This document shows positions 7,798 through 15,918 of a DNA stretch of 31,963 bases, piece after piece. How positions within the stretch are numbered: the first letter of the stretch is position 1; each line of letters begins with the position of its first letter. The DNA is taken from the NCBI GenBank assembly GCA_964650975.1, contig CAZYWA010000009.1:1-31963 (forward strand). Direction: 5' to 3'. The DNA comes from CAZYWA01 sp964650975 [NCBI: uncultured bacterium] (GTDB taxonomy: Bacteria > JADJOY01). Below the pieces are notes generated by a model. It was given only the letters and a program-made list of their open reading frames with translations. It did not search any database and was not told the origin of the DNA. A program made the translations under genes and the position numbers.

Positions 7798-10107
7798 GTG
7801 ATCTTCCAGAAGCGTGACCTGACGCCGCTCGCGGGGAAGCTCGCGGGCTGGATCGCGACGCGCATCACCAACGCATTCGACGTGCGCGTCGAGAACCTCA
7901 AGGTCCCGAGCGCCGGCCTCTCGAACGAGACCATCCTCTTCGATCTCCGCTACCGCCAGGGCAAAAGCGAGAGCGTCGAGCCGTTGGTGCTGCGGGCGTG
8001 TCCCACCGAGCACCTGGTCTTTCCCGATTACGACCTGAGCCTGCAGTGGCGCGTGCTGCTGGCGCTCGCGGCGACGCCGGTGCCGGTACCGCGGATGCGC
8101 TGGGCCGAGCCGCGCCCGCACGTGATCGGTACGCCGTTCTACGTGATGGATCGCGTCGAGGGCTTGATCCCCTCCGATGTGCCGCCCTACCACGCGGCCG
8201 GCGCCTTGCGCGACGCGCCGCCCGAGCGCCGCGCCGCCATGTGGTGGTCGGGCATCGACACGCTCGCGGCCATCCATCGCCTCGATCCCGCCGTGCTTCA
8301 TCTCGGGTTTCTCGAGAAGCGCCGGTTCGGCGGAGATCCGCTCGAGCAAGAGCTCGGGTACTGGTCGGGCTACCTCGACTGGGCCGCGGGAGACGCCGCG
8401 CATCCCACCACGCGCAAGGCGCTCGACTGGCTGCGCGCCAATCGTCCCGCGAGCGTGCGTCACCGGTTGTGCTGGGGCGACGCGCGTCTGCCGAACCTGA
8501 TCTACCAGGGCGAGCGCGTGGCCGCGGTGCTCGACTGGGAGATGGCGTTCCTGGGCGAGCCGGTGGCGGATCTCGCCTGGTGGCTGTTCCTCGACTGGCA
8601 CCACAGCGAGGCCTACGGCATTCCGCGGCTCAGCGGCTTGCCGTCGCGCGAGCAAACGATCGCGCGCTGGGAGGAGCGGACCGAGCTCCGCTGCGAGAAC
8701 TTCGAGTGGTGGGAAGTGTTCGCCGCGATGCGCTTCGCGGTGATCATGGTGCGCGTGGCGGCGATCATGCGCGAGGTGGGAACGCCGCTTCCCACGCCGG
8801 ATTTCGAGACTAACAACGCGCCCACGCAGCGTCTCGCGGCCTTGCTCGGCCTGGATCCGCCGGGCGCGGCGGTGTCGCGCGGCACCACGGACATCGGCCG
8901 CGCGGTGGTGCGCGTGCAGTTCGAGCTCTCGGGCGCCAGCGGCTATCGCTGGTACCTGGTAGTGGATTGCGGCACCGGCACGCGCGTCGAGGGCTCGGTC
9001 GCGGATCCCGACATCACCGTGCGCTGCGACGCCGACGACTGGCTGCGGCTCCAGCGCGGTGAGCTCGACCGCGCGCAGACGTTTCTCTCCGGACGGCTCC
9101 AGATCGAGGGCGACATCTCGACCATGATGCAGCTCGAAGCGATGATCTCGGCACTCGCGTTCGCTGGGCCGGGCGCCACGTTCACGGCGGGCGAACCGGC
9201 CGTCGCCGACGATCGTGCGATCACCGCCGAGGACGATCGGCGGCACCAGCCCGGCGCGGGCGCGCTGCCGCTCTGGAACGAGAGCTTCTGGTTCCCGTGC
9301 TACGACGCGTCGAGCCGCGTGGGCGTGATCTTTCGCGCCGGCGTGCAGCCCAATCAGAACCGCGCCGACCTCTATCTCGGCATCACCCGCGACGGTGAGC
9401 TCGTTCACCACGTGATGCGCGAGGAGCTGCCGCTGCCGCCTTTCGAGGAGGCGCGGCTCGTGCTCGCGGCTGGCCTCACGATCGAGTGGCTCGAGCCGCT
9501 CGCGAGTTTCCGGCTGCGTTACGCGGCCGGCCGCTTCGGGTTCGATCTCGTGTGGCGCGGTAGCGCACCGCCCTACAAGTACCCACCGCCGCCCGGCACC
9601 ACCGTCGACCAGGTCCCGCGTCACATCGAGCACAGCGGTCGAGCGAGCGGCACCGTCACGATCGACGGCGTCGAGACCCCGTTCGACGGCTGGGCGCACC
9701 GCGATCACAGCTACGGCGGCGAGCGCGACTGGGACAAGTTCTGGCGCTGGGCGTATCTCAGCGGACGGGTGGGCGAGCGCACCTGGCTCAACGCGGTCGA
9801 GATCCGTTTCGGGGCGGATTTCCCGCCGATCCACATCGGATGCCTGTCGCTCGACGGCGCGGAAGCGGTGCCGCTCGAGAAGGTGGACGTGAGCGTGGCG
9901 GCCGACGGCGAAGGGCGACGGCCGGTGAGCGCCGAGCTTCGTGTGACCGCCGAGAGCGGACGCGCGCGGCACGTGATCGTCGACGAGGTGGCGGCCGTGG
10001 TGCCCGCGCGCTTCGGCCGCACCGTGCTCTTCGACGCCATCGCTCGCTTCCGGATCGGCGACGAGACCGGTATCGGCATACTGGAACGCGGCTTTCTCGA
10101 AGAATGA
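7798..10107 (+). CDS. Three-domain fusion: APH-type phosphotransferase, SCP2 sterol carrier, beta-barrel (CrtC/AttH-like) domain
   Basis: A 769-residue protein with three recognisable parts. Residues 1-350 form an aminoglycoside-phosphotransferase-type kinase fold. GLSNETILF (40-48) is the phosphate loop. CWGDARLPN (225-233) is the Brenner catalytic loop, with Asp228 and Asn233 and Cys in place of the usual His. DWE (246-248) is the metal site. Residues about 370-455 look like an SCP2 sterol-carrier domain (DPDITVRCDADDWLRL, RLQIEGD). Residues about 485-769 resemble the lipocalin-like domains of hydroxyneurosporene synthase relatives (GWAHRDHSYGGERDWDKF). The fusion suggests handling of a lipid alcohol, kept near its enzymes by the carrier domain. 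The start is GTG with no clear ribosome site. It sits between SDR and aldehyde dehydrogenase genes in one direction. Domain borders are estimates. Confidence 0.78.
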   Translation: MIFQKRDLTPLAGKLAGWIATRITNAFDVRVENLKVPSAGLSNETILFDLRYRQGKSESVEPLVLRACPTEHLVFPDYDLSLQWRVLLALAATPVPVPRMRWAEPRPHVIGTPFYVMDRVEGLIPSDVPPYHAAGALRDAPPERRAAMWWSGIDTLAAIHRLDPAVLHLGFLEKRRFGGDPLEQELGYWSGYLDWAAGDAAHPTTRKALDWLRANRPASVRHRLCWGDARLPNLIYQGERVAAVLDWEMAFLGEPVADLAWWLFLDWHHSEAYGIPRLSGLPSREQTIARWEERTELRCENFEWWEVFAAMRFAVIMVRVAAIMREVGTPLPTPDFETNNAPTQRLAALLGLDPPGAAVSRGTTDIGRAVVRVQFELSGASGYRWYLVVDCGTGTRVEGSVADPDITVRCDADDWLRLQRGELDRAQTFLSGRLQIEGDISTMMQLEAMISALAFAGPGATFTAGEPAVADDRAITAEDDRRHQPGAGALPLWNESFWFPCYDASSRVGVIFRAGVQPNQNRADLYLGITRDGELVHHVMREELPLPPFEEARLVLAAGLTIEWLEPLASFRLRYAAGRFGFDLVWRGSAPPYKYPPPPGTTVDQVPRHIEHSGRASGTVTIDGVETPFDGWAHRDHSYGGERDWDKFWRWAYLSGRVGERTWLNAVEIRFGADFPPIHIGCLSLDGAEAVPLEKVDVSVAADGEGRRPVSAELRVTAESGRARHVIVDEVAAVVPARFGRTVLFDAIARFRIGDETGIGILERGFLEE

Positions 10108-10137
10108 GCTGAACGGTTTTCAGAAAGGTCCTTCGAC

Positions 10138-11676
10138 ATGGCGATCGTGACTGAAATGACACGTGGCTCCGATGGGCGCCGCCGGCTCGAGTTGCAGAGC
10201 CCAGCAACCCTCGATCCGATCGGCGAGATCGTGGTGTCGAGCGTCGCGGACGTGAACGCGGCGGTCGCCAAGGCGCGCGCCGCGCAGCCGGCCTGGGGTG
10301 CGACACCGGTCGAGGAGCGGGCGCGCATCGTGCGTTCGGCGCTCGACGTCTTGATCCGTCGCAAGAACCACATCATCGGCATCCTGTGCCGCGAGGCGGG
10401 GAAGACGCGGGTCGAGGCGGTCGCCAACGAGATCCTGGCGAGCTGCGACTTCCTCAACTACTGGAGCGCGCGGGCGCCCAAGGATCTCTCCGACGAGTGG
10501 CGGAAGCTCCACGGCTACATGCGGCCGCTCAAGAAGCTGCTCGTGAGCTACCGGCCGCTCGGCGTGGTTGGGATCATCACACCCTGGAACGGGCCGTTCG
10601 TGCTGTCGCTCAATCCGACCGTTCAGGCGTTGCTGGCCGGCAACGCGGTGCTGCTCAAGCCGTCGGAGGTGTCGCCGCGATCGGGCGGCGCCGCCGGCGA
10701 CATCCTGCTCGAGGCGGGTGTTCCGGCCGGCGTGCTGCAGATCCTCGACGGCGACGGCGAGACCGGCGCCGCGCTGGTCGAGGCCGGTGTGGACGAAATC
10801 TCGTTCACGGGCAGCGTCGCGACCGGCCGCAAGATCGCCGCGTCGTGCGCGCGCCAGCTCATCCCGTGCACGCTCGAGCTGGGCGGCAAGGACGCGATGA
10901 TCGTGTGCGGCGACGCGGATCTGGACCGCGCGGCCGCGGGCGCCGTGTTCGGCGCGGTCATCAACACCGGACAGGTGTGCATCTCGGTCGAGCGCGTGTA
11001 CGTGGTCGAGAGCGCCGCGAACGCGTTCATCGAGAAGGCCACGAAGGTCGCGAGCCAGCTGCGCTGGGGCGCGCCGGCCGAAGCCGCCGACGTCGGGCCG
11101 CTCTTCTGGGACAAGCAGCTGGCGATCGTCGAGCGGCACGTTTCCGAGGCGAAAAAAGCCGGAGCGAAGGCGACCGTCGGCGGCGAGCGCGACGCGAGCC
11201 GCAAGGGCCTCTTCTTCAAGCCCACCGTGCTCGTCGACGTGAATCACGACATGGCGGTGATGAAAGAGGAAACGTTCGGTCCGGTGGTCGCGATCCAGCG
11301 CGTGAAGGACGAGGACGAGGCCATCCGCCTCGCCAACGACTCGCCCTACGGGCTGAGCGGCAGCGTGTGGACGAAGGACATCGAAAAGGGCATCCGCCTC
11401 GCGAAGCGCATGACCACCGGCTCGGTCACCATCAACGACGCGAGCATCATCTACGGCGTGCCCGAGGCGCCCTTCGGCGGTCGCAAGGAAAGCGGCGTCG
11501 GCCAGGTGAACGGCCTCGACGGACTGCGCCGCTACACCCAGCCGCTGCCGATCCTGATCCACCGCTGGAAGAACAAGAAAGAAAGCGTCTGGTACCCGTT
11601 CAGCGACAAGACCTTCCAGCAAGTCGACGGCGCCCTCAAGCTCTTCGGCCCGTTCATGCGCAAGCTCATGGCGTAG
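10138..11676 (+). CDS. NAD(P)-dependent aldehyde dehydrogenase
   Basis: Aldehyde dehydrogenase superfamily enzyme, 512 residues, cytoplasmic, oxidising an aldehyde to the acid. Conserved positions are visible: Asn151 in TPWNGP, Lys174 in LLKPSE, the cofactor loop FTGSVATG (223-230), general base Glu247 in ELGGK, and catalytic Cys281 in NTGQVC. The C-terminal EAPFGGRKESGVG segment is also typical. The start ATG follows AAAGG at about 10122-10127. It begins 30 bases after the fusion gene and is probably co-transcribed. It completes the hydroxylase, alcohol dehydrogenase, aldehyde dehydrogenase series. A C-terminal extension of about 40 residues beyond the ALDH core may be a membrane-association or oligomerisation element. 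Confidence 0.93.
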   Translation: MAIVTEMTRGSDGRRRLELQSPATLDPIGEIVVSSVADVNAAVAKARAAQPAWGATPVEERARIVRSALDVLIRRKNHIIGILCREAGKTRVEAVANEILASCDFLNYWSARAPKDLSDEWRKLHGYMRPLKKLLVSYRPLGVVGIITPWNGPFVLSLNPTVQALLAGNAVLLKPSEVSPRSGGAAGDILLEAGVPAGVLQILDGDGETGAALVEAGVDEISFTGSVATGRKIAASCARQLIPCTLELGGKDAMIVCGDADLDRAAAGAVFGAVINTGQVCISVERVYVVESAANAFIEKATKVASQLRWGAPAEAADVGPLFWDKQLAIVERHVSEAKKAGAKATVGGERDASRKGLFFKPTVLVDVNHDMAVMKEETFGPVVAIQRVKDEDEAIRLANDSPYGLSGSVWTKDIEKGIRLAKRMTTGSVTINDASIIYGVPEAPFGGRKESGVGQVNGLDGLRRYTQPLPILIHRWKNKKESVWYPFSDKTFQQVDGALKLFGPFMRKLMA

Positions 11677-11698
11677 GTCGCCGAACAGGCGGTCTGCC

Positions 11699-11787
11699 CG
11701 ATGGAACGCTGCGGCTGCGAGGGACCGCAGCCCTCCGGTTCTTGCAGTCGGAGGGACGCGGTCCCTCGCGTCCGCAGCGTTCCATCG
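11699..11787. repeat. Composite inverted-repeat element D (two GGTCCC-loop hairpins)
   Basis: An 89-base REPIN-like unit. The outer 16-base arms are perfectly complementary: 11699-11714 (begins CGATGGAACGC) and 11772-11787. Inside, D1 (minus, 11707-11736) has stem GGCTG/CAGCC. D2 (plus, 11750-11779) has stem GGACG/CGTCC. Both carry the CGGTCCCTCG loop. It lies just after the aldehyde dehydrogenase stop and could end or stabilise that transcript. Confidence 0.85.
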
Positions 11788-11861
11788 CGACGCGTTGCGG
11801 CCGGCGCGTCGAGTCGCGTCCGAAACAAACAGATCTCGATTTTCGAATCACCTCGATTTGA

Positions 11862-11929
11862 AATTTCGAATCAATCGGATTTCGGATGGGCCATTCCCAG
11901 GCGCAAAACAGGCCTGAAAAGCACGAAAA
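11862..11929 (+). repeat. AT-rich dispersed repeat, copy 1
   Basis: A stretch of about 68 bases starting AATTTCGAATCAATC, passing through GCGCAAAA and ending near CTGAAAAGC. It is matched by 21047-21116 at roughly 70% identity. It contains TTCGAA and stands out by low GC. It immediately precedes the stop of the small minus-strand gene at 11931. Function unknown. Confidence 0.65.
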
Positions 11930-11930
11930 A

Positions 11931-12203
11931 CTACGCCTCGCACTTGCCCGCGAGCGTCAGCGCCTGCGGCTTCGACTTGTGGCCGGCTTCCTTCATGATC
12001 GGCGGGACGGTGGGATCGGAGACGAAGCTCTCCCAGCCCTTCTCGTCCCAGTCGAAGATCACCCAGACCCGGTCCGCCTGGCTGGGGTCGCGGTACACCC
12101 GCGCACCCTTCGACCCGTGCGCCTTCCGCTTCTCCGCGCCAGCGCCCGAGAACACCTTCATGAACTGATCGAAATCCGTGACCGTCGTCGTTGCGAGCAG
12201 CAT
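11931..12203 (-). CDS. Small conserved protein, possible dimeric alpha/beta-barrel (ABM-like) fold
   Basis: A 90-residue soluble protein. The start MLLATTTVTDFDQFMKVF follows a GAGGAGAACGAAA leader, a strong ribosome site, with ATG at the complement of 12201-12203. Features such as WVIFDWDEKGWESFVSDPTVPPIMKEAGH recall small antibiotic-monooxygenase-like or cyclase-like proteins: a short N-terminal strand, a helix, then a strand with FDWD, and a final helix. This fold call is a resemblance only. It lies 35 bases downstream of the AmiC-like binding protein and is probably in its operon, so it may act on or sense the same compound. Confidence 0.7.
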   Translation of the reverse strand: MLLATTTVTDFDQFMKVFSGAGAEKRKAHGSKGARVYRDPSQADRVWVIFDWDEKGWESFVSDPTVPPIMKEAGHKSKPQALTLAGKCEA

Positions 12204-12238
12204 TTTCGTTCTCCTCTTGTGTGGGTGTGATTGGGTTC

Positions 12239-13360
12239 TCAGGCCGCGGCAGCGACCCGCGCTTCGTTCGGATCGATCGCGCCCAAGCGCTTGACGATCT
12301 GGAACCGGCCGCCCTTCGCCTGGGCGATGTACATGTTGAGCCGCGAGTGGTGCTGTCCGGGCACCATCTCGGCCGGCCCTCCCGGACCGTCGGCGAGCTT
12401 GGCGTGGTCGAGCGCCGCGGTCACGGCGTCGCGCGCGGTGGTGCCGGCTTCCGCGACCGCCGCGGCCCAGAACCGGAGGCCTCGGTAGAGACCGGTGCAC
12501 GCGCTCCCCGCCGTGAACTTGGCGTCGCCCGGGTAGAGCGCCTGGTACTGGTCGAGCAGCCGCTGGCTGAACGGGTCGCTCACGGCCTGGTAGTAGTCGA
12601 GGCAGCTATAGAGCCCCTCGACGTGCTCGGCCGGCACCATGTTCAGGAAGTTCTCGTCGAAGTAGGTGCAAACCAGTTGTCCGCCCCGCTGCCGGAAGCC
12701 CGACTCGTGGAGCTGCGCCAGGAACGGCGCCACTCCGGGTGGGACGATGGTGTTGAACACCACCTCGGCGCTGCTCGACCGGATCTTGGCGACGGTCCCG
12801 GTGTAATCGGCGTGATCGAGGGGGAAATACTCTTCTCCGACGATCGACCCGCCGTTGGTGTTGACCACTTCCCGCACCTTCGCGTTCATCACGTGGGGCC
12901 AGATGTAGTCTGCGGACGGGAGGTAGAACTTCTTGGCGCCGGTCTCCTTCATCAGCCACGGAATGAACGGTTCCACCTGCTGGGCCGGCACGGGGCCGGT
13001 GCAGAAGATCAGCGGATCGGACTCCCCGCCCTCGTACTGCTCGGGATAGATGTAGAGGGTCTTCCCCTTCACCACGGCCGGCTCTTTGATGGCCTGCCGG
13101 GTGGAGCTGTAGATCCCGCCCAGGATCACGTCGACACCGCGGGCCACCAGCTTCGCGGCCTTGGCCGCGGCGACCTCGTCCGACGTGGCGCTGTCCTCGA
13201 GCACGAGCTCGAGCCGGCGGCCGAGCAGCCCGCCCTTGGCATTGATGTCCGCGACCACCATGTTCGCCACGTTGGTGTTCGCGAGCCCGACGAACGAGAG
13301 CGGACCGGTCTGATCCGCGATGATTCCCACCTGGATGGGTCCTTCGGTTGCCTTCGCCAT
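12239..13360 (-). CDS. AmiC/UrtA-like periplasmic-binding-fold protein lacking a signal peptide
   Basis: Type I periplasmic-binding fold of the AmiC/FmdD/UrtA group, 373 residues, which binds short amides, urea or branched-chain amino acids. AmiC-like landmarks are visible: VGIIADQTGPLSFVG at the start, NAKGGLLGRRLEL, YPEQYEGGESDP, the ADYIWPHVMN hinge and GQHHSRLNMYIAQ near the end. The start at the complement of 13358-13360 has GGAG upstream (AAAGGAGAACC). Neither this start nor any upstream in-frame one gives a hydrophobic signal segment, so the protein should be cytoplasmic. In Pseudomonas, AmiC is a cytoplasmic amide sensor for the regulator AmiR. Here a LuxR-type regulator is divergent. 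No ABC permease or ATPase gene is nearby, which also favours a sensor role. Ligand unknown. Confidence 0.82.
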   Translation of the reverse strand: MAKATEGPIQVGIIADQTGPLSFVGLANTNVANMVVADINAKGGLLGRRLELVLEDSATSDEVAAAKAAKLVARGVDVILGGIYSSTRQAIKEPAVVKGKTLYIYPEQYEGGESDPLIFCTGPVPAQQVEPFIPWLMKETGAKKFYLPSADYIWPHVMNAKVREVVNTNGGSIVGEEYFPLDHADYTGTVAKIRSSSAEVVFNTIVPPGVAPFLAQLHESGFRQRGGQLVCTYFDENFLNMVPAEHVEGLYSCLDYYQAVSDPFSQRLLDQYQALYPGDAKFTAGSACTGLYRGLRFWAAAVAEAGTTARDAVTAALDHAKLADGPGGPAEMVPGQHHSRLNMYIAQAKGGRFQIVKRLGAIDPNEARVAAAA

Positions 13361-13482
13361 TTCTTCGGTTCTCCTTTCGAGCCGTAGAGCCGTAGCCAAC
13401 GGGCTCGGTGTTCGGGGTGAGCTGCGTTCGACGGTCGGCAAGCTAGACCCCCAGACCGGCGCATACATCGGGAGACCTCCCC

Positions 13483-15047
13483 ATGCCCACGAAAAATCCT
13501 CCACTTCGGCTCGGTGAGCTGGTCGCCACGCTGGCGCTCGGCCAGGACAACGCCTTCGGCCAGCCGCTCGAGTCCCAGCTCCGCTCCTGCCTGCTGGCCA
13601 GCTGGATGTGCCAGGCCGGCCAATTCACCCGCGATATTCGCGACACGACCTACTGGGTATCGCTGCTGCGCTACATCGGTTGCACCGGTCACGCCTTTGA
13701 AGTCGCCACGGTCTTCGGCGACGAGATCGCGATCCGCGCCCAGACGCTGGTCCACGACGCGGGGAACACCGCCGAGGTGATGGGCGACGTCATCGCCTTC
13801 GCGACCCGGTGGCGACCGCCCGAGGAGCGCGAGCAGATCGTCCAGATGATCCAGCAGACTGCGGTGGCCTGGGCCGTGCACAACTTCGCATCGGGCTGCG
13901 AGGTCGCCGACATGCTGGTCGAGCGCCTCGACTTCGCCCCGGCCGTGCGCGAGTCGCTGCGCTACACGTTCGAGCGCTGGAACGGCCACGGCTTCCCGGC
14001 CCACGTGGGCGGGGAAACGATCCCGCTCCCGATGCGCGTGGTCCACTTGAGCCACGACATGGAGGCCATCGCCCGGATCTTCTCGCCCGAGAAAGCGATC
14101 GAGGCGGCCCAGGCAAGGCGGGGCCAGACCTACGATCCGGCCGTCGTCGATCTCTTCCTCGCGCACGGCGCCGGCTGGCTCGAGCGGCTTCGCACGCTCG
14201 AGCCCTGGGACGCGGTCCTCGCGCTCGAGGCGGAGCCGCATCGCTTGCTCGAAGGCGAGGCTCTCGACGATGCGCTCGCGGTGCGGCCGATTTCATCGAC
14301 CTCAAGTCGCCCTACATGTCGGGCCACAGCCGACGCTGCGCCCAGCTCGCGGCCGACGCCGCCCAGGTGCTCGGTCTCGGCGACGACGTGGTGACCGGCC
14401 TGCGCCGCGCCGCGCTGCTCCACGACTTCGGCACCACCGGCGTCTCGAACTCGATCCTCGACAAGCCGGGCTCGCTCACCCGAACCGAGTTCGACCGGGT
14501 CGAGCTTCACCCGATGCTGACCGAGCAGATGCTGCGGCGCTCGCCCGCGCTCGCCGCGCTCAACCCGTACGCCGCCGCCCACCACGAGAAGAGCGACGGC
14601 TCCGGCTATCACAAACGAGTGCGGGTCGACGCGGTGGACCCGGGCGCCTGCGTCCTGGCGGCGGTCGACGTCTACGTGGGACTCACGACCGACCGAGCCG
14701 ACCGCGACGCATTTTCCGCCGAGGACGCCGCCGCGGAGCTCCGCGACCTCGCATCGCGCGGCGTGACCGAGCCCCGCGCGACGCGCGCCGTGCTGGTCGC
14801 CGCGGGCCACGGCGAGCCGCGCGACCGCACGGTCACCCGCGCGAAGCTCCCCGGCAAGCTTTCACGCCGCGAAGTCGACGTGCTGAGGCTCGCCGCCCGC
14901 GGCCTCACGACCCAGCAGATCGCCGATCGGTTGTCGATCTCCCCCAAGACCACCGATCACCACATCCAGCACATCTACACCAAGATCGGCGTCTCGACCC
15001 GCGCCGCCGCGGCCCTGTGGGCGACCCAGCACGCGCTGGTGGGGTGA
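13483..15047 (+). CDS. HD-domain phosphohydrolase with LuxR-type DNA-binding domain (one-base frameshift)
   Basis: An apparent regulator of about 520 residues split by a frameshift near 14283. The first part (from ATG 13483, ribosome site GGGAG) contains a degenerate HD-GYP-like region: FERWNGHGFP, then GGETIPLPMRVVHLSHD. The second part starts with AADFIDLKSPYMSGHSRRC and holds an HD motif (LLHDFG) and HHEKSDGSGYHK, the HD-GYP signature with His for Pro. The last 65 residues are a LuxR/GerE helix-turn-helix (LSRREVDVLRLAARGLTTQQ). At 14281-14287 GTGCGGC would become GTGGCGGC with one extra G, joining ALAV to AADF in one frame. No slippery heptamer is visible, so programmed shifting is unlikely. 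It is divergent from the AmiC-like gene across 122 bases and may be controlled by it. Confidence 0.8.
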
Positions 15048-15061
15048 CCGGAAGACGTTCC

Positions 15062-15096
15062 TTGACCGAGCCCATCGAGGTGATCACAATGATCAC
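15062..15096 (+). promoter_or_regulatory. Promoter and operator of the Phd/PIN toxin-antitoxin operon
   Basis: TTGACC (15062-15067), a 17-base spacer and CACAAT (15085-15090) form a plausible promoter. The perfect palindrome GTGATCA-CAA-TGATCAC occupies 15080-15096, overlaps the -10 and touches the antitoxin ATG. Phd/YefM proteins autoregulate from palindromes with similar hexamer cores. Expected transcription start coincides with the ATG, so the mRNA may be leaderless. Confidence 0.6.
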
Positions 15097-15390
15097 ATGG
15101 CGACCTCGAACACGATCGGTGCCCGCGAGCTCAAGGTGCATCTCGGCACGTATCTCCGGCGCGTCCGCGAGGGCGAGCGCCTGCTGGTGACCGATCGCGG
15201 CCGTCCGGTCGCGGAGCTTCGGCCCATCTCGGCCGAGCGCCTGGATCTCGCGGCGCGTCTCGCACGCCTCGCGGCTCGAGGAACCGTGACCCTGCCGACA
15301 CGGCGCGGCCTGCGGCCGTTTCGAGCCATCGTGGTGCGGGGCCGTCCGGCGAGCGACGCCATCGCCGAAGACCGCGAGGACCGCTTCTGA
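15097..15390 (+). CDS. Type II antitoxin, Phd/YefM family
   Basis: A 97-residue antitoxin. The N-terminal half is the Phd/YefM DNA-binding domain: IGARELKVHLGTYLRRV, GERLLVTDRGRPVAELRP. The C-terminal half is Arg/Asp-rich and expected to be disordered until it covers the toxin. It overlaps the downstream PIN toxin by 4 bases. No ribosome site lies at normal distance: GAGG at 15077-15080 is 16 bases away, and would suit an out-of-frame ATG at 15089 better. The ATG directly abuts the palindrome. The protein should bind that palindrome and repress its own operon, as known for the family. Confidence 0.9.
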   Translation: MATSNTIGARELKVHLGTYLRRVREGERLLVTDRGRPVAELRPISAERLDLAARLARLAARGTVTLPTRRGLRPFRAIVVRGRPASDAIAEDREDRF

Positions 15391-15833
15391 TCCGGTACTT
15401 CGACGCCAGCGCCCTGGTAAAGCGATACGTCCAGGAGCACGGCAGCGTCTCCGTGCGACGCTGGCTCGCGGCGGGGCGCGCTGCCACCAGCCGGATCACC
15501 GAGGTCGAGATCGCCTCGGCGCTCGCGCGTCGGGTCCGGGAGGGCAGCCTCGCCGCTCCGGATCGCGATCGTGCGATCGAGGCGCTGCTCGACGACCTGA
15601 CGGCGATTCACGTCGTCGAGCTCACGCCCGAGGTCAGTGGGCGAGCGCGGGAATTGCTGGCTCGGCACAGGCTCCGTGCGGGAGACGCGCTGCAACTCGC
15701 GAGCGCGCTGCACCTCGCGCAGGAGGTCGGGGAGTCGATTCCCTTCGTGGCGTTCGATGATCGGCTGCGCGTCGCCGCGATCGCCGAAACGGTCGTCACG
15801 CTTCCGAAGACGGTGCGCAAGGTCACGGCGTGA
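15387..15833 (+). CDS. PIN-domain ribonuclease toxin (VapC-like), apparent CTG start
   Basis: A toxin of 148 residues that would cleave RNA using a four-acid metal site. The acids are visible: Asp near 6 in RYFDASALVKRY, Glu in ITEVEIASAL, Asp in RAGDALQLASA and Asp in FDDRL. The frame must include the first Asp, so translation must begin before 15399. The only suitable codon there is CTG at 15387-15389, forming a CTGA overlap with the antitoxin stop, preceded by GAGGA. Normal relatives use ATG in an ATGA overlap. A GTG at 15453 would delete the first catalytic Asp and is not credible for an active toxin. A weak start may keep toxin below antitoxin. Confidence 0.85.
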   Translation: MIRYFDASALVKRYVQEHGSVSVRRWLAAGRAATSRITEVEIASALARRVREGSLAAPDRDRAIEALLDDLTAIHVVELTPEVSGRARELLARHRLRAGDALQLASALHLAQEVGESIPFVAFDDRLRVAAIAETVVTLPKTVRKVTA

Positions 15834-15918
15834 GCGTCCGCCGGCGGCGCGGAGCGCCTCCCCCGCAGTGCTCGATCGCGATGCTCGCTGGACGCAAGGC
15901 TCCGCCTCCCTGAGATTC

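Noticed and set aside
5222-7801. 859-codon plus-strand open frame
   Set aside because: Crosses the P450, the operator and the SDR gene out of frame; no recognisable domains.
7588-9972. 794-codon minus-strand open frame
   Set aside because: Antisense to the three-domain fusion gene, whose motifs are unambiguous.
12239-13504. ABC importer with periplasmic binding protein
   Set aside because: No signal peptide from any possible start and no permease or ATPase genes nearby.
14275-14300. Programmed ribosomal frameshift in the HD/LuxR gene
   Set aside because: No slippery heptamer or downstream pseudoknot is apparent; one missing G explains the shift better.
15093-15918. Read-through of the AhpD-like frame to 15093
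   Set aside because: It would be antisense to an intact toxin-antitoxin operon and gives Arg-rich low-complexity protein; a frameshift is simpler.
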